Shown here: positions 6,901 through 14,259 of the stretch, piece after piece
Position numbering within the stretch: position 1 is the first letter of the stretch
How the letters are laid out: every line of letters starts with the position of its first letter
Assembly: GCA_039812545.1 (NCBI GenBank)
Contig: JBDIAR010000088.1
Span: 1-14,331, forward strand
DNA from: JBDIAR01 sp039812545
GTDB taxonomy: Bacteria > Actinomycetota > Actinomycetes > Actinomycetales > Dermatophilaceae
DNA: 14,331 bases
Reading direction: 5' to 3'
Translations under genes and position numbers: made by a program
Notes under the pieces: generated by a model
What the model was told of the DNA's origin: nothing
The model's database searches: none
The model's input: only the letters and a program-made list of their open reading frames with translations

Positions 6901-7431
6901 TCAGGCCGGGCCGTGTCCCATCCGGTCGGTCTCCGGGTTCTCCGGGATCTGCAGATCCCCCCAGCCCTCGTTGGGCCGCACGATGAGCACCTCACTGGCG
7001 GCGTGCCGAACGACATGAGTGGCCACGGTGCCCAGGAGACGTTCCGCGATGGAGACATTGCGGTGGGCGCCGATGACGATGAGGTCGGCCTCTCGGGCCT
7101 TGGCGACCCGCAGGAGAGCCGTTCCTGGTTCGCCGTCGACGAGTTCGACGCTCGCCACCTTCGCGCCGAGTCCTTCGGCGATGGCATTGGCCTCGGCGAC
7201 GACCCGGGCGGCCGCCTCTCTACCGGGGACCTGTCCGAAACTCGGATCGCCGCCCAAAGTGGCGACATTGCGGGCATCCACCCGGCGGGGCAGGTCGCTG
7301 TAGGCGCACACGATGATCAGGTCGGCGCCCTCGGTGGCGGCCAGGAACGCGGCGCGGGCCACCGTCGGCTCGGCCAGGGCCGAACCGTCGGTGCCCACGA
7401 CGATGCGCTGGTACGCGTTCATCGTGCTCAT
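6901..7431 (-). CDS. universal stress protein, UspA family
   Basis: This 176-residue protein starts MSTMNAYQRIVVGTDGS. VVGTDGS (Asp 15) is the N-terminal nucleotide-binding strand of UspA. The DLIVIGAHRN strand and the RLLGTVATHVVRHAASEVLI block are the C-terminal half of the domain. The ATP-binding consensus G-x2-G-x9-G-[S/T] is present with correct spacing (G121, G134, T135), but the second Gly is Arg 124. ATP binding is therefore uncertain. The protein carries a ~25-residue C-terminal tail beyond the domain (EGWGDLQIPENPETDRMGHG). Its ATG overlaps the transporter stop by 4 bases (ATGA), so it is made together with the transporter. It could be a regulatory partner of transport or a general stress protein. 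Confidence 0.9.
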   Translation of the reverse strand: MSTMNAYQRIVVGTDGSALAEPTVARAAFLAATEGADLIIVCAYSDLPRRVDARNVATLGGDPSFGQVPGREAAARVVAEANAIAEGLGAKVASVELVDGEPGTALLRVAKAREADLIVIGAHRNVSIAERLLGTVATHVVRHAASEVLIVRPNEGWGDLQIPENPETDRMGHGPA

Positions 7432-8834
7432 GCGTGAACTCCTTCAGGAGTGAGACCGCTCTGGGACTCCGGGGTGTCCATGGCGTCGACGTCCTTGACG
7501 ATCGGGGGTTCGTTGATCCACAGCATCGCCACAGCCGCGATGCCCAAGAGCACCCCGGCGAACATGATCGCCTTGCCCGGATCGCCGCCAAGGAGCGAGG
7601 AGTAGAGGTGTCCGAACGTGAGCGTCTGGATGAGCATGGGGATGACGATCATCATGTTGATGATGCCCATGTAGACCCCGTACCGGGTCGATGGGATCAT
7701 CCGCACCGCCATGATGTACGGCACGCCCATGATGGATGCCCAGGCGATGCCGAGCCCGATGATCGGGATGAACAGGAGGTACTTGTTCGTCAGGTGGGGG
7801 AAGACCAGCAAGCCCACCATGGCGCACAGCAGGCAGACACAGTGCACCCATTTGGCCCCTCGTTTGCGAGCCAACGCGACCAGTGAGAAGGCGACGGAGA
7901 AGGTCACGATGTTGTACCAGCCGTTCACCAGACCGGTCCAGCCGACGGCTTCCTCGTATGCCTTGCTCTTGGTGTCTTCCGTGCCGAAGACGCTCTTGCC
8001 GATGGACAGCGACACGAACTGCCAATAGCAGGCCATGGCATACCACTGGAAGAGGTAGACGAGTGCCAACTTGCGCAGCTGGGTGGGCATCTCGACGATG
8101 GCCTCCCAGATCTCCGACACCGGATTGCCGCCCTTGCCGGACTTCTTCGCTTGGATGGCGGCGAGTTCGCTGGGAGTCGGCGGGTCCTCCGGCGTGCTGA
8201 TGACCGAGACGAGGACCGTGGCGATCGAGCAGACCGAGCCGAGCATGAAGGATGCGAAGACCCAGTAGGGGATTCCGGCCGCCGTGGTGGCGTTGAGGAA
8301 CTGCTGGAAGACGAAGAGCGACAGGTTCGCCAAGGTGATGCCGAAACCGGTGAAGAAGCTCTGCGCGAGGAAGCCTTTGGCCAGCTGGGCTGGCGGGAGC
8401 TTGTCGGCGATGAACGCCCGATAGGGCTCCATGGCGGTGTTGTTGGAGGCGTCCAGCAGCCACAGCAACAAGACCGCCATCCACACCGCACTGATGAACG
8501 GGAACAGGAACAGGCATACGCTGCAACCGATTGCGCCGATGAGGAAGAACGGCTTGCGACGTCCCCACTTCGGGCTCCACGTCCGGTCCGACCACGCGCC
8601 GATGAGCGGTTGGATGAGCAGGCCGGTGATCGGCCCGGCGATGTTGAGCAGCGGTAGTTCCTCCGGCTTGGCGCCGACGAATCCGAACACCGGATTGACG
8701 GCGGTCTGCTGCATGCCGAAGGAGTACTGGATTCCGAAGAAGCCGAGGTTCATCAGCAGGATCTGCCGCATCGACATGATCGATTTCTGCCGGACGATCG
8801 TGGTGTGCGCGGCCGGCGCTCCCGGAGCACTCAT
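7428..8834 (-). CDS. MFS sugar transporter, SLC45/GPH sucrose-maltose type
   Basis: This 468-residue protein has about twelve membrane helices. The loop QPLIGAWSDRTWSPKWGRRK (about residues 75-95) is the extended MFS signature G-x-x-S-D-R-x-x-x-x-x-G-R-R-K-P-F of the SLC45/GPH sucrose- and maltose-transporter group, and DASNNTAMEPYRAFIADKLP is the matching block on helices 4-5. A cytosolic loop rich in Pro, Lys and Glu lies between helices 6 and 7. Such carriers import alpha-glucosides by cation symport; the nearby secreted amylase suggests maltose or maltooligosaccharides. GGAGG sits 6 bases before the ATG, and this ATG overlaps the stop of the upstream AHSA1-like gene by 4 bases, as the 3' end does with uspA. 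Substrate is inferred from the family and context. Confidence 0.88.
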   Translation of the reverse strand: MSAPGAPAAHTTIVRQKSIMSMRQILLMNLGFFGIQYSFGMQQTAVNPVFGFVGAKPEELPLLNIAGPITGLLIQPLIGAWSDRTWSPKWGRRKPFFLIGAIGCSVCLFLFPFISAVWMAVLLLWLLDASNNTAMEPYRAFIADKLPPAQLAKGFLAQSFFTGFGITLANLSLFVFQQFLNATTAAGIPYWVFASFMLGSVCSIATVLVSVISTPEDPPTPSELAAIQAKKSGKGGNPVSEIWEAIVEMPTQLRKLALVYLFQWYAMACYWQFVSLSIGKSVFGTEDTKSKAYEEAVGWTGLVNGWYNIVTFSVAFSLVALARKRGAKWVHCVCLLCAMVGLLVFPHLTNKYLLFIPIIGLGIAWASIMGVPYIMAVRMIPSTRYGVYMGIINMMIVIPMLIQTLTFGHLYSSLLGGDPGKAIMFAGVLLGIAAVAMLWINEPPIVKDVDAMDTPESQSGLTPEGVHA

Positions 8835-9304
8835 CGCGCGCCTCCTGACGTCGAGTCGAGGAAATCCTGGAGACGGGCGAGTTCCTTCTCCCAGCCGTCG
8901 GCGTGGTACTCGGCGACCTTCGGGTCGTACGGCCCCTGGACGATCCGCACGAGAGTGCCGTCCCGGCCGTACTTGGTGAACTCGACGCGCAACTCCAGCG
9001 GGACGTCCGGATCGATCCCGGGGTCGCCGGTGATGCGCTGTTTCGCGACGAACACGTCGGGGTCGAAGTATTCGACGAACACCGCGTCGGTCGTCACGCG
9101 GACGGACGGGTCGTTGTCGCGGACCTTGACGTGGTGGTGCTTGCCGCCCAGACGCAGGTCGGAGAACACGGTCTCCTTCTCCACGTGCCATCCCGGGCTG
9201 CCCCGCCACCGGGACATTTCTTCGGGTGCCGTCCAGGCCCTAAAGACGACGGAACGTGGATAGTCGAACTGACGCTCGACCACCACGATGATATTGGCAG
9301 ACAT
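8831..9304 (-). CDS. AHSA1-type SRPBCC family protein
   Basis: This 157-residue protein begins MSANIIVVVERQFDYPRSVV. The pattern F-D-Y-P-R-x-V-V-F-R-A-W-T-A-P-E-E-M-S-R-W and G-G-K-H-H-H at the centre is the AHSA1/Aha1-C-terminal SRPBCC fold. A C-terminal helix with HADGWEKELARLQDFLD matches the usual GW-x-x-x-L-x-x-L-x-x-x-L ending. The ligand is unknown, though bacterial members commonly bind small hydrophobic compounds. GGAGG lies 7 bases before the ATG. It is first in the AHSA1-MFS-uspA operon, with a 4-bp overlap to the transporter. The pairing with a sugar carrier has no obvious biochemical explanation. Confidence 0.85.
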   Translation of the reverse strand: MSANIIVVVERQFDYPRSVVFRAWTAPEEMSRWRGSPGWHVEKETVFSDLRLGGKHHHVKVRDNDPSVRVTTDAVFVEYFDPDVFVAKQRITGDPGIDPDVPLELRVEFTKYGRDGTLVRIVQGPYDPKVAEYHADGWEKELARLQDFLDSTSGGAR

Positions 9305-9468
9305 CGATGTCCTCCAGCGGACGATGCACGGCTGACGAAAGCTCGGGATACGAGCGGCAATGCCGCCGGGCTCGTGGCGCTGCGGTGGCGGCACCTCACG
9401 ATGCTCCCGCCGAAAGGGCCTGTCTACCGCGACGCGGCATCAATCATTTTGCGCGAAACCGCGTGGCG

Positions 9469-9482
9469 GAGCCGCCGGGCTC
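9469..9482 (-). terminator. weak hairpin downstream of aminotransferase gene
   Basis: GAGCC-GCCG-GGCTC lies 10 bases after the aminotransferase stop (9492) on the minus strand. The stem is only 5 bp and lacks a U-tract, so this is a weak candidate. The remaining gap up to 9305 holds the upstream region of the AHSA1-like gene. An AT-rich patch at 9438-9460 may hold its promoter, but no clear -35/-10 pair is seen. Confidence 0.28.
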
Positions 9483-9491
9483 GGGCCGCCC

Positions 9492-10757
9492 TTACAGCAG
9501 GGCCTCGGCCGCGGCGATGATCACGCAGGTGGTCAAGACCTCCATGGCCACGTCGAGTTCGGCCATCGTCGGGAAGGTCGGCGCGATCCGGATGTTCTCG
9601 TCCACCGGGTCACCGTTGGCGTATGCCGCTCCGGCCGGCGTGAGGGCGACCCCGGCACCCTTGGCCAGGGCGACGACGCGCTTGGCCGTGCCCGGCACGA
9701 CGTCGAGGTTCACGAAGTAACCGCCGCGCGGGTCGGTCCAGCGGGCGATCCCCAGGGCGGCGAGGTCCTTGTCCAACCGGTTGAGGACGGCGTCGAATTT
9801 CGGCTCGAGGATTTCGCGGTGCCGCTCCATGTGGGCCACAACCCCCGCGCTGTCCCGGAAGAACTCGATGTGCCGCAACTGGTTGACCTTGTCCGGGCCG
9901 ATCGAGCGTTGCGCGTCGTGGCGGGTGAACCACTCGACATTGGCCGGTGAGGAGCCGAAGAAGGACACGCCCGCTCCCGCCATCGAGACCTTCGAGGACG
10001 AGGCGAAGACGAAGGCGCGGTCGGGGTTTCCGGCGGCCGCGCACGCTTCGAGAACGGAATCGAGTTCGTCGTGACGATCACGAACATGATGGACGGCATA
10101 CGCGTTGTCCCAGTAGATCCGGAAATCCGCAGCCGCCACCGGCATGCTCGCAAGCTCCTGAACCACCCTGGGGGAGTAGGTGATTCCCGTGGGGTTCGCG
10201 TACTTCGGGACGCACCAGATCCCCTTGATCCGCGGGTCGTCACGAACCAGCGTCCGTACCGCCGCCATGTCGGGACCCTCGTCGGTCATGGGGACGTCGA
10301 TGAGTTCCACGCCGAGGTCACGGCATACGGCGAAGTGCCGGTCGTAGCCGGGAGATGGAGCCAGGAAGGCCACCGACTCGCCCATCCACCGGGTCCCCCC
10401 GGGCGGGGCGTCGAAGAAGGACGTCGCGACGCACTGGTGCATGAGCGCCAACGAGGAGTTGTCCCGGGCGACGAGTTGGTCGACCGGAACGTCGACGAGT
10501 GGCGCGAAGATCTCCCTCAGTGCCCGCAGGCCCAAGACCGTGCCGCCGTAGTTGCGGACGTCACCGGCATCGGCGCTGGTGTGGTGACCGGCGCCGGGCA
10601 GCGCCAGCATCCCCTCGCTGAGGTCGAGCTGGGCGGCGCACGGCTTGCCTCGGGTGAGATCGAGCGAGTTCCCGGCGGCGACGAATTCGTCGTATGCCGC
10701 CTGCGCGGGGGCAAGCGCGTCGGCGAGGGCGGCGAGGTTCGGGCTGGGGGTCGTCAC
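9492..10757 (-). CDS. aspartate aminotransferase, subgroup Ic (MocR-like aminotransferase fold)
   Basis: This 421-residue PLP enzyme starts with GTG (MTTPSPNLAALADALAPAQA). Visible landmarks are TRGKP (~35-39), the RNYGGTVLG substrate loop (~69), PKYANPTG with Asn 188, DNAY with Asp 217 that pairs with the PLP pyridine nitrogen, and SSSKVSMAGAGVSFFG with the Schiff-base Lys 256. These and the overall length match the subgroup Ic aspartate aminotransferases first described in Corynebacterium. The reaction exchanges aspartate plus 2-oxoglutarate with oxaloacetate plus glutamate. No good SD precedes the GTG, so it may be leaderless. It is divergent from arcA with 75 bases between starts, so the two may share a regulatory region. 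Several GTATGCC motifs lie inside the gene. Confidence 0.9.
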   Translation of the reverse strand: MTTPSPNLAALADALAPAQAAYDEFVAAGNSLDLTRGKPCAAQLDLSEGMLALPGAGHHTSADAGDVRNYGGTVLGLRALREIFAPLVDVPVDQLVARDNSSLALMHQCVATSFFDAPPGGTRWMGESVAFLAPSPGYDRHFAVCRDLGVELIDVPMTDEGPDMAAVRTLVRDDPRIKGIWCVPKYANPTGITYSPRVVQELASMPVAAADFRIYWDNAYAVHHVRDRHDELDSVLEACAAAGNPDRAFVFASSSKVSMAGAGVSFFGSSPANVEWFTRHDAQRSIGPDKVNQLRHIEFFRDSAGVVAHMERHREILEPKFDAVLNRLDKDLAALGIARWTDPRGGYFVNLDVVPGTAKRVVALAKGAGVALTPAGAAYANGDPVDENIRIAPTFPTMAELDVAMEVLTTCVIIAAAEALL

Positions 10758-10832
10758 CCGGTAGAGGGTAGCCCGATGCAGTGGGAACGAGCATATTGGT
10801 ATCGTCGCCCCCACAAGGAGGTGAATGGACTG
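10758..10832. promoter_or_regulatory. divergent control region between aminotransferase and arcA
   Basis: This 75-base spacer separates two divergent starts. It contains an AT-rich patch GCATATTGGTATCG (10791-10804) that could supply -10 elements in either direction. No -35 box is convincing, and no ArgR or Crp-like palindrome is obvious. It also holds the arcA ribosome-binding site AAGGAGGTGA at 10815-10824. The region is too short for two long independent promoters, so overlapping promoters or coordinate control are likely. Confidence 0.35.
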
Positions 10833-10890
10833 GTGTCGGACGCGAAATCATCCGAAAGAACTGGTGTCGATGCTGCCAGCGACCGGATAA
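10825..10890 (+). other. short out-of-frame reading frame at the arcA ribosome-binding site
   Basis: AAGGAGGTGA (10815-10824) is a near-perfect anti-SD match. The ATG directly after it opens a 21-codon frame (MDWCRTRNHPKELVSMLPAT, then Gly and TAA at 10888-10890), out of frame with arcA. It overlaps the first 58 bases of arcA and could compete with the arcA GTG start at 10833. It may simply be a chance ATG, as the 3-base spacing is shorter than usual. Confidence 0.25.
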
Positions 10891-12194
10891 TCGACGCCTC
10901 ACGGCAGATATTCGACGCACCACGGCAAGCCGGCGGGTCGCTCGCCACCGCCCCGACGGCGCTGCGCCCCGCGGTGACCTCCGAACTTGGGCGGTTGCGG
11001 CAGGTCATCGTGCACCGGCCCGGTCGAGAGCTGGCCCGGCTGACCCCGAGCAACAAGGACGATCTCCTCTTCGACGACGTGTTGTGGCTCGAGCGGGCCG
11101 AGGAGGAGCACGACGCCTTCTCGGCGGCCCTTCGCGAGCAGGGAGTGGTGGTCCACCACTTCGAGCGCCTGCTGCGCGAGACGCTCGCCATCGAGGGTGC
11201 TCGCCAGTTCGTCCTGACCGCCGCGTTCGATGAGCATCTCTACGGTCCCGCCCTGGCGACCGCGCTCCGAGACCACTTGGCCGGCGCCGACCCCGACGAC
11301 CTCTACGACGTCCTGGTCGGCGGACTCACCAAGTCGGAGTGCCTGGAGCGTATGCCGGTGCCCGAGTCGGTCGCCTTCGGCATCACGAGGCGACGCGACT
11401 TCCTCATCACCCCGCTGACGAACCACCTGTTCACCCGAGACGCCTCGTGCTGGATCGGCCCGGGCGTCTCGGAGAACTCGATGATGCACGCCGTCCGGCG
11501 CCGCGAGGCGGTCAACTACCAGGCCATCCACCGGTGGCACCCGCTCTTCGCCGGCGTCGGTTTCCCGTTGTGGAGCAACGGTTTGGAGTCGGGGTTGGCC
11601 ACCATGGAGGGCGGTGACGTTCTGGTCGTCGCGCCGGACGCCCTGGTCGTCGGGCTGTCCGAGCGCACCACGCCACAGGCCGTCGAGCGGCTGGCCGCCC
11701 GGCTCTTCGAGGCGGGCGCGATCAGCCGGGTCGTCGCGATCCGCGTCCCTCGGGCGCGCGCGTTCATGCACCTCGACACCGTTTTGACGATGGCCGATGT
11801 CGACACCTTCATGAAGTACGCCGGACTCGGCGAGCCGGACTGCTTCCTCATCGAGCCCGCGGCGCGACCCGTGAGCGGGCGACCGCCGTTGGCGATCAGC
11901 GCACTGACCGACGGCTTGGATGCGGCGCTCGCGCGAGCGCTGGGTACGCGGTCGGTCCGGGTCCTCACCACGGCGCAGGATTCGTATGCCGCGGAGCGGG
12001 ACCAGTGGAACGACGGGTGCAATCTGCTCGCCGTCCGCCCCGGGGTCGTGCTGGCATACGAGCGGAACACGACCTCCATCGCGTACCTGCGTGACAACGG
12101 GATCGAGGTCGTCCCGGTGCCGGGCAGCGAACTCGGTCGCGGTCGCGGTGGCCCACGATGCATGTCCTGCCCGATCGTCCGCGACGACCTCTAG
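10833..12194 (+). CDS. arcA: arginine deiminase
   Basis: From GTG 10833 the product has 453 residues. It hydrolyses L-arginine to citrulline and ammonia, the first step of the arginine deiminase pathway. Family blocks are SELGRLRQVIVHRPGRELAR (50-69), LTPSNKDDLLFDDVLW (70-85), LFTRDAS (199-205), MEGGDVL (258-264), HLDTVLTM (313-320) and RGGPRCMSCP (438-447), which supplies the catalytic Cys 443; His 313 and the acidic residues of the other blocks complete the site. The start is uncertain. A superb SD favours 10833, or GTG 10821 which overlaps it. Family proteins usually begin near residue 49, where an in-frame GTG (10974) lacks an SD. The chosen start gives a ~48-residue low-complexity extension. 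It is first in arcA-arcB-arcC. Confidence 0.93.
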   Translation: MSDAKSSERTGVDAASDRIIDASRQIFDAPRQAGGSLATAPTALRPAVTSELGRLRQVIVHRPGRELARLTPSNKDDLLFDDVLWLERAEEEHDAFSAALREQGVVVHHFERLLRETLAIEGARQFVLTAAFDEHLYGPALATALRDHLAGADPDDLYDVLVGGLTKSECLERMPVPESVAFGITRRRDFLITPLTNHLFTRDASCWIGPGVSENSMMHAVRRREAVNYQAIHRWHPLFAGVGFPLWSNGLESGLATMEGGDVLVVAPDALVVGLSERTTPQAVERLAARLFEAGAISRVVAIRVPRARAFMHLDTVLTMADVDTFMKYAGLGEPDCFLIEPAARPVSGRPPLAISALTDGLDAALARALGTRSVRVLTTAQDSYAAERDQWNDGCNLLAVRPGVVLAYERNTTSIAYLRDNGIEVVPVPGSELGRGRGGPRCMSCPIVRDDL

Positions 12195-12290
12195 GCTCCG
12201 CCGTCACACCGAGCGCCATGGCACTCCCCACGTTCAGACCCACCAGCAACAGCCCAGCACATTCACCACCGAAGCAATGAAGGACGACTG

Positions 12291-13301
12291 ATGACCGACC
12301 TGCGCAGCGATCTCACGGGTCGCAGCTACCTCAAGGAGTGGGACTTCACGCCGGAGCAGTTCCGGTATCTGCTCGACCTGTCGGCCGAGTTGAAGGCCGC
12401 CAAGAAGCAGGGGCGGGAACGGCAGTACCTCGTCGGCCGCAATATCGCGCTGATCTTCGAGAAGACCTCGACCCGGACCCGGTGTGCCTTCGAGGTCGCC
12501 GCTTACGACCAGGGTGCGCACGTCACCTATCTCGACCCGACGGGCTCGCAGATCGGCCACAAGGAGTCGATGGCCGACACGGCCCGGGTGCTCGGCCGGA
12601 TGTACGACGGCATCGAATACCGCGGCTCCCGCGACGATTTCGTCGAGACCCTCGCCGGCAAGTCGGGCGTTCCGGTGTGGAACGGGCTGACCGACGGCTG
12701 GCATCCGACCCAGTCGCTGTGTGACGCCCTGACGATGCACGAGGCGACCGGAAAGGCATACGAGGACATCGCGTTCGCCTATGTCGGAGACGCGCGCAAC
12801 AACGTGGGCAACTCGCTGTTGGTCATGGGTGCCCTGCTCGGCATGGACGTACGGATGGTGGCGCCGGTCGCGCTGCAGAACGACGACGCGGTCGTCTCGC
12901 GGGCTCGCCAGATCGCCGCCCAGACCGGAGCGCGGCTCACGATCACGGACGACGTCGACGCCGGCGTCGCGGGTGTCGACGTCGTCTACACCGACGTCTG
13001 GCTCTCGATGGGTGAGCCCAAGGAGAAGTGGGCCGAGCGCATCGAGTTGCTGACGCCCTTCCAGGTCAACGACGTCATGCTGAAGGCCACCGGCAACGAG
13101 AACGTGAAGTTCATGCACTGCCTGCCGGCGTTCCACGACCGGGCGACCACCGTTGGCGAGCAGATCTACCAGCAGACCGGGATGACCGCTCTCGAGGTGA
13201 CCGACGAGGTCTTCGAGTCGGCGGCATCGATCGTGTTCGACCAGGCGGAGAACCGGATGCACACGATCAAGGCCGTCATGGTCGCCACGTTGGGGCGCTG
13301 A
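12291..13301 (+). CDS. arcB: ornithine carbamoyltransferase, catabolic type
   Basis: This 336-residue enzyme converts citrulline and phosphate to ornithine and carbamoyl phosphate, the thermodynamically reverse direction of the biosynthetic enzyme. STRTRCAFEVAA with S-T-R-T-R at 60-64 binds carbamoyl phosphate. HPTQ at 138-141, DVWLSMGE at 235-242 (ornithine loop) and HCLP at 276-279 with the active-site Cys 277 complete the site. Length and the EKTSTRTRCAFEVAAYDQGA stretch match ArcB/ArgF proteins. The catabolic assignment rests on its place between arcA and arcC. GAAGGA lies 6 bases before the ATG. A 96-base spacer separates it from arcA with no clear hairpin, so a single arcABC transcript is likely. 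Confidence 0.95.
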   Translation: MTDLRSDLTGRSYLKEWDFTPEQFRYLLDLSAELKAAKKQGRERQYLVGRNIALIFEKTSTRTRCAFEVAAYDQGAHVTYLDPTGSQIGHKESMADTARVLGRMYDGIEYRGSRDDFVETLAGKSGVPVWNGLTDGWHPTQSLCDALTMHEATGKAYEDIAFAYVGDARNNVGNSLLVMGALLGMDVRMVAPVALQNDDAVVSRARQIAAQTGARLTITDDVDAGVAGVDVVYTDVWLSMGEPKEKWAERIELLTPFQVNDVMLKATGNENVKFMHCLPAFHDRATTVGEQIYQQTGMTALEVTDEVFESAASIVFDQAENRMHTIKAVMVATLGR

Positions 13302-13308
13302 GCGGACC

Positions 13309-14259
13309 ATGCGGATCGTCGTCGCGCTCGGGGGCAACGCACTCTTGCGTCGTGGTGAGCGGCCCGATGCGGCGCTGCAAGAGCGCCACGTCCGCGAGGC
13401 CGTCGAGGCTCTGGCGCCGTTGGCCGAGGGCAATGACCTGATCATCACCCACGGCAACGGCCCCCAGGTCGGCGTCCTAGCCGCCCAGTCCGCCGCGGAC
13501 ACCGCTCTGTCGCAGCCGTATCCGTTCGACGTGTTGGGTGCGCAAACCCAGGGGATGATCGGCTACTGGGTCCTGCAGGCGCTGCAGAATGCGCTGCCGG
13601 CGCGCCAAGTGGCCGCCGTGGTCAACCAGACCCTCGTGCTGGCCCACGATCCGGCGATGACGCGGCCCACCAAGTTCGTCGGCGAGGTGTTCGACCGGGA
13701 GCAGGCCGATCGCCTTGCGGCCGAACGGGGTTGGACGATGCGCCCCGACGGCGACTCGTGGCGTCGGGTCGTGGGTTCGCCCGAGCCGCAACGGGTCGTG
13801 GAGACCAGGGTGATCCGGCTACTCGTGGACTCCGGCGCCGTCGTCGTCTGCGCGGGGGGCGGGGGAATCCCGGTCATCCGTGACGAACGCGGCCGGCTCA
13901 AGGGCGTCGAGGCGGTGGTCGACAAGGACCGCACCGCGTCGTTGTTGGCCGAGGCGCTGGAGGCCGATGCCCTGCTGATCCTGACCGACGTGGCCAATGT
14001 CGTGCGCGACTACGGCACCCCGGAGGCGACCGCCATCACCAAGGTGACGCCGGGAGCCTTGCGGGGTATGGACTTCCCGGCGGGCTCGATGGGTCCGAAG
14101 GTGGAGGCGGCCTGCCGGTTCGTCGAGTTGACCGGAGACATGGCCGCCATCGGGCGGCTCGAAGATGCCACGGACATCCTCGCCGGCCGGGCGGGCACCA
14201 TCGTCACTCCCGGCGGCGATTACGGCGGACCCGACGACTTGGGGATCTACCGCCTCTGA
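13309..14259 (+). CDS. arcC: carbamate kinase
   Basis: This 316-residue cytosolic kinase transfers the phosphate of carbamoyl phosphate to ADP, giving ATP, ammonia and CO2, the energy-yielding last step of the pathway. ALGGNALL at ~7, THGNGPQVG at ~48, CAGGGGIPVI at ~184, VVDKDRTASLLA at ~204 and SMGPKVEAACRF at ~262 are the amino-acid-kinase fold motifs of carbamate kinases; the length is normal. The ATG lies 7 bases after the arcB stop, so the two are translationally coupled, and no strong SD is seen. The gene shares the arcA and arcB codon bias. No arcD antiporter follows within the window. Confidence 0.95.
   Translation: MRIVVALGGNALLRRGERPDAALQERHVREAVEALAPLAEGNDLIITHGNGPQVGVLAAQSAADTALSQPYPFDVLGAQTQGMIGYWVLQALQNALPARQVAAVVNQTLVLAHDPAMTRPTKFVGEVFDREQADRLAAERGWTMRPDGDSWRRVVGSPEPQRVVETRVIRLLVDSGAVVVCAGGGGIPVIRDERGRLKGVEAVVDKDRTASLLAEALEADALLILTDVANVVRDYGTPEATAITKVTPGALRGMDFPAGSMGPKVEAACRFVELTGDMAAIGRLEDATDILAGRAGTIVTPGGDYGGPDDLGIYRL

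Noticed and set aside
8835..9209. N-terminal extension of the MFS transporter
   Set aside because: The extended region is Arg/Pro-rich and antisense-like relative to the AHSA1 gene frame on the same strand. GGAGG plus ATG at 8834 and the ATGA overlap mark the true start.
9446..9458. TTTTGCGCGAAA as a LacI-family operator upstream of the AHSA1 operon
   Set aside because: Only a short imperfect palindrome and no regulator gene nearby; it could be chance in a GC-rich intergenic region.
10071..10832. Long plus-strand reading frame upstream of arcA, in frame with it
   Set aside because: It is antisense to the aminotransferase, whose motifs (NPTG, DNAY, SSSK) are unmistakable. The open frame is a GC-rich shadow; arcA begins after the SD at 10815-10824.
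12234..13502. Long minus-strand reading frame opposite arcB and arcC
   Set aside because: Its composition is that of a shadow frame, and the plus strand carries intact ArcB and ArcC motifs throughout.
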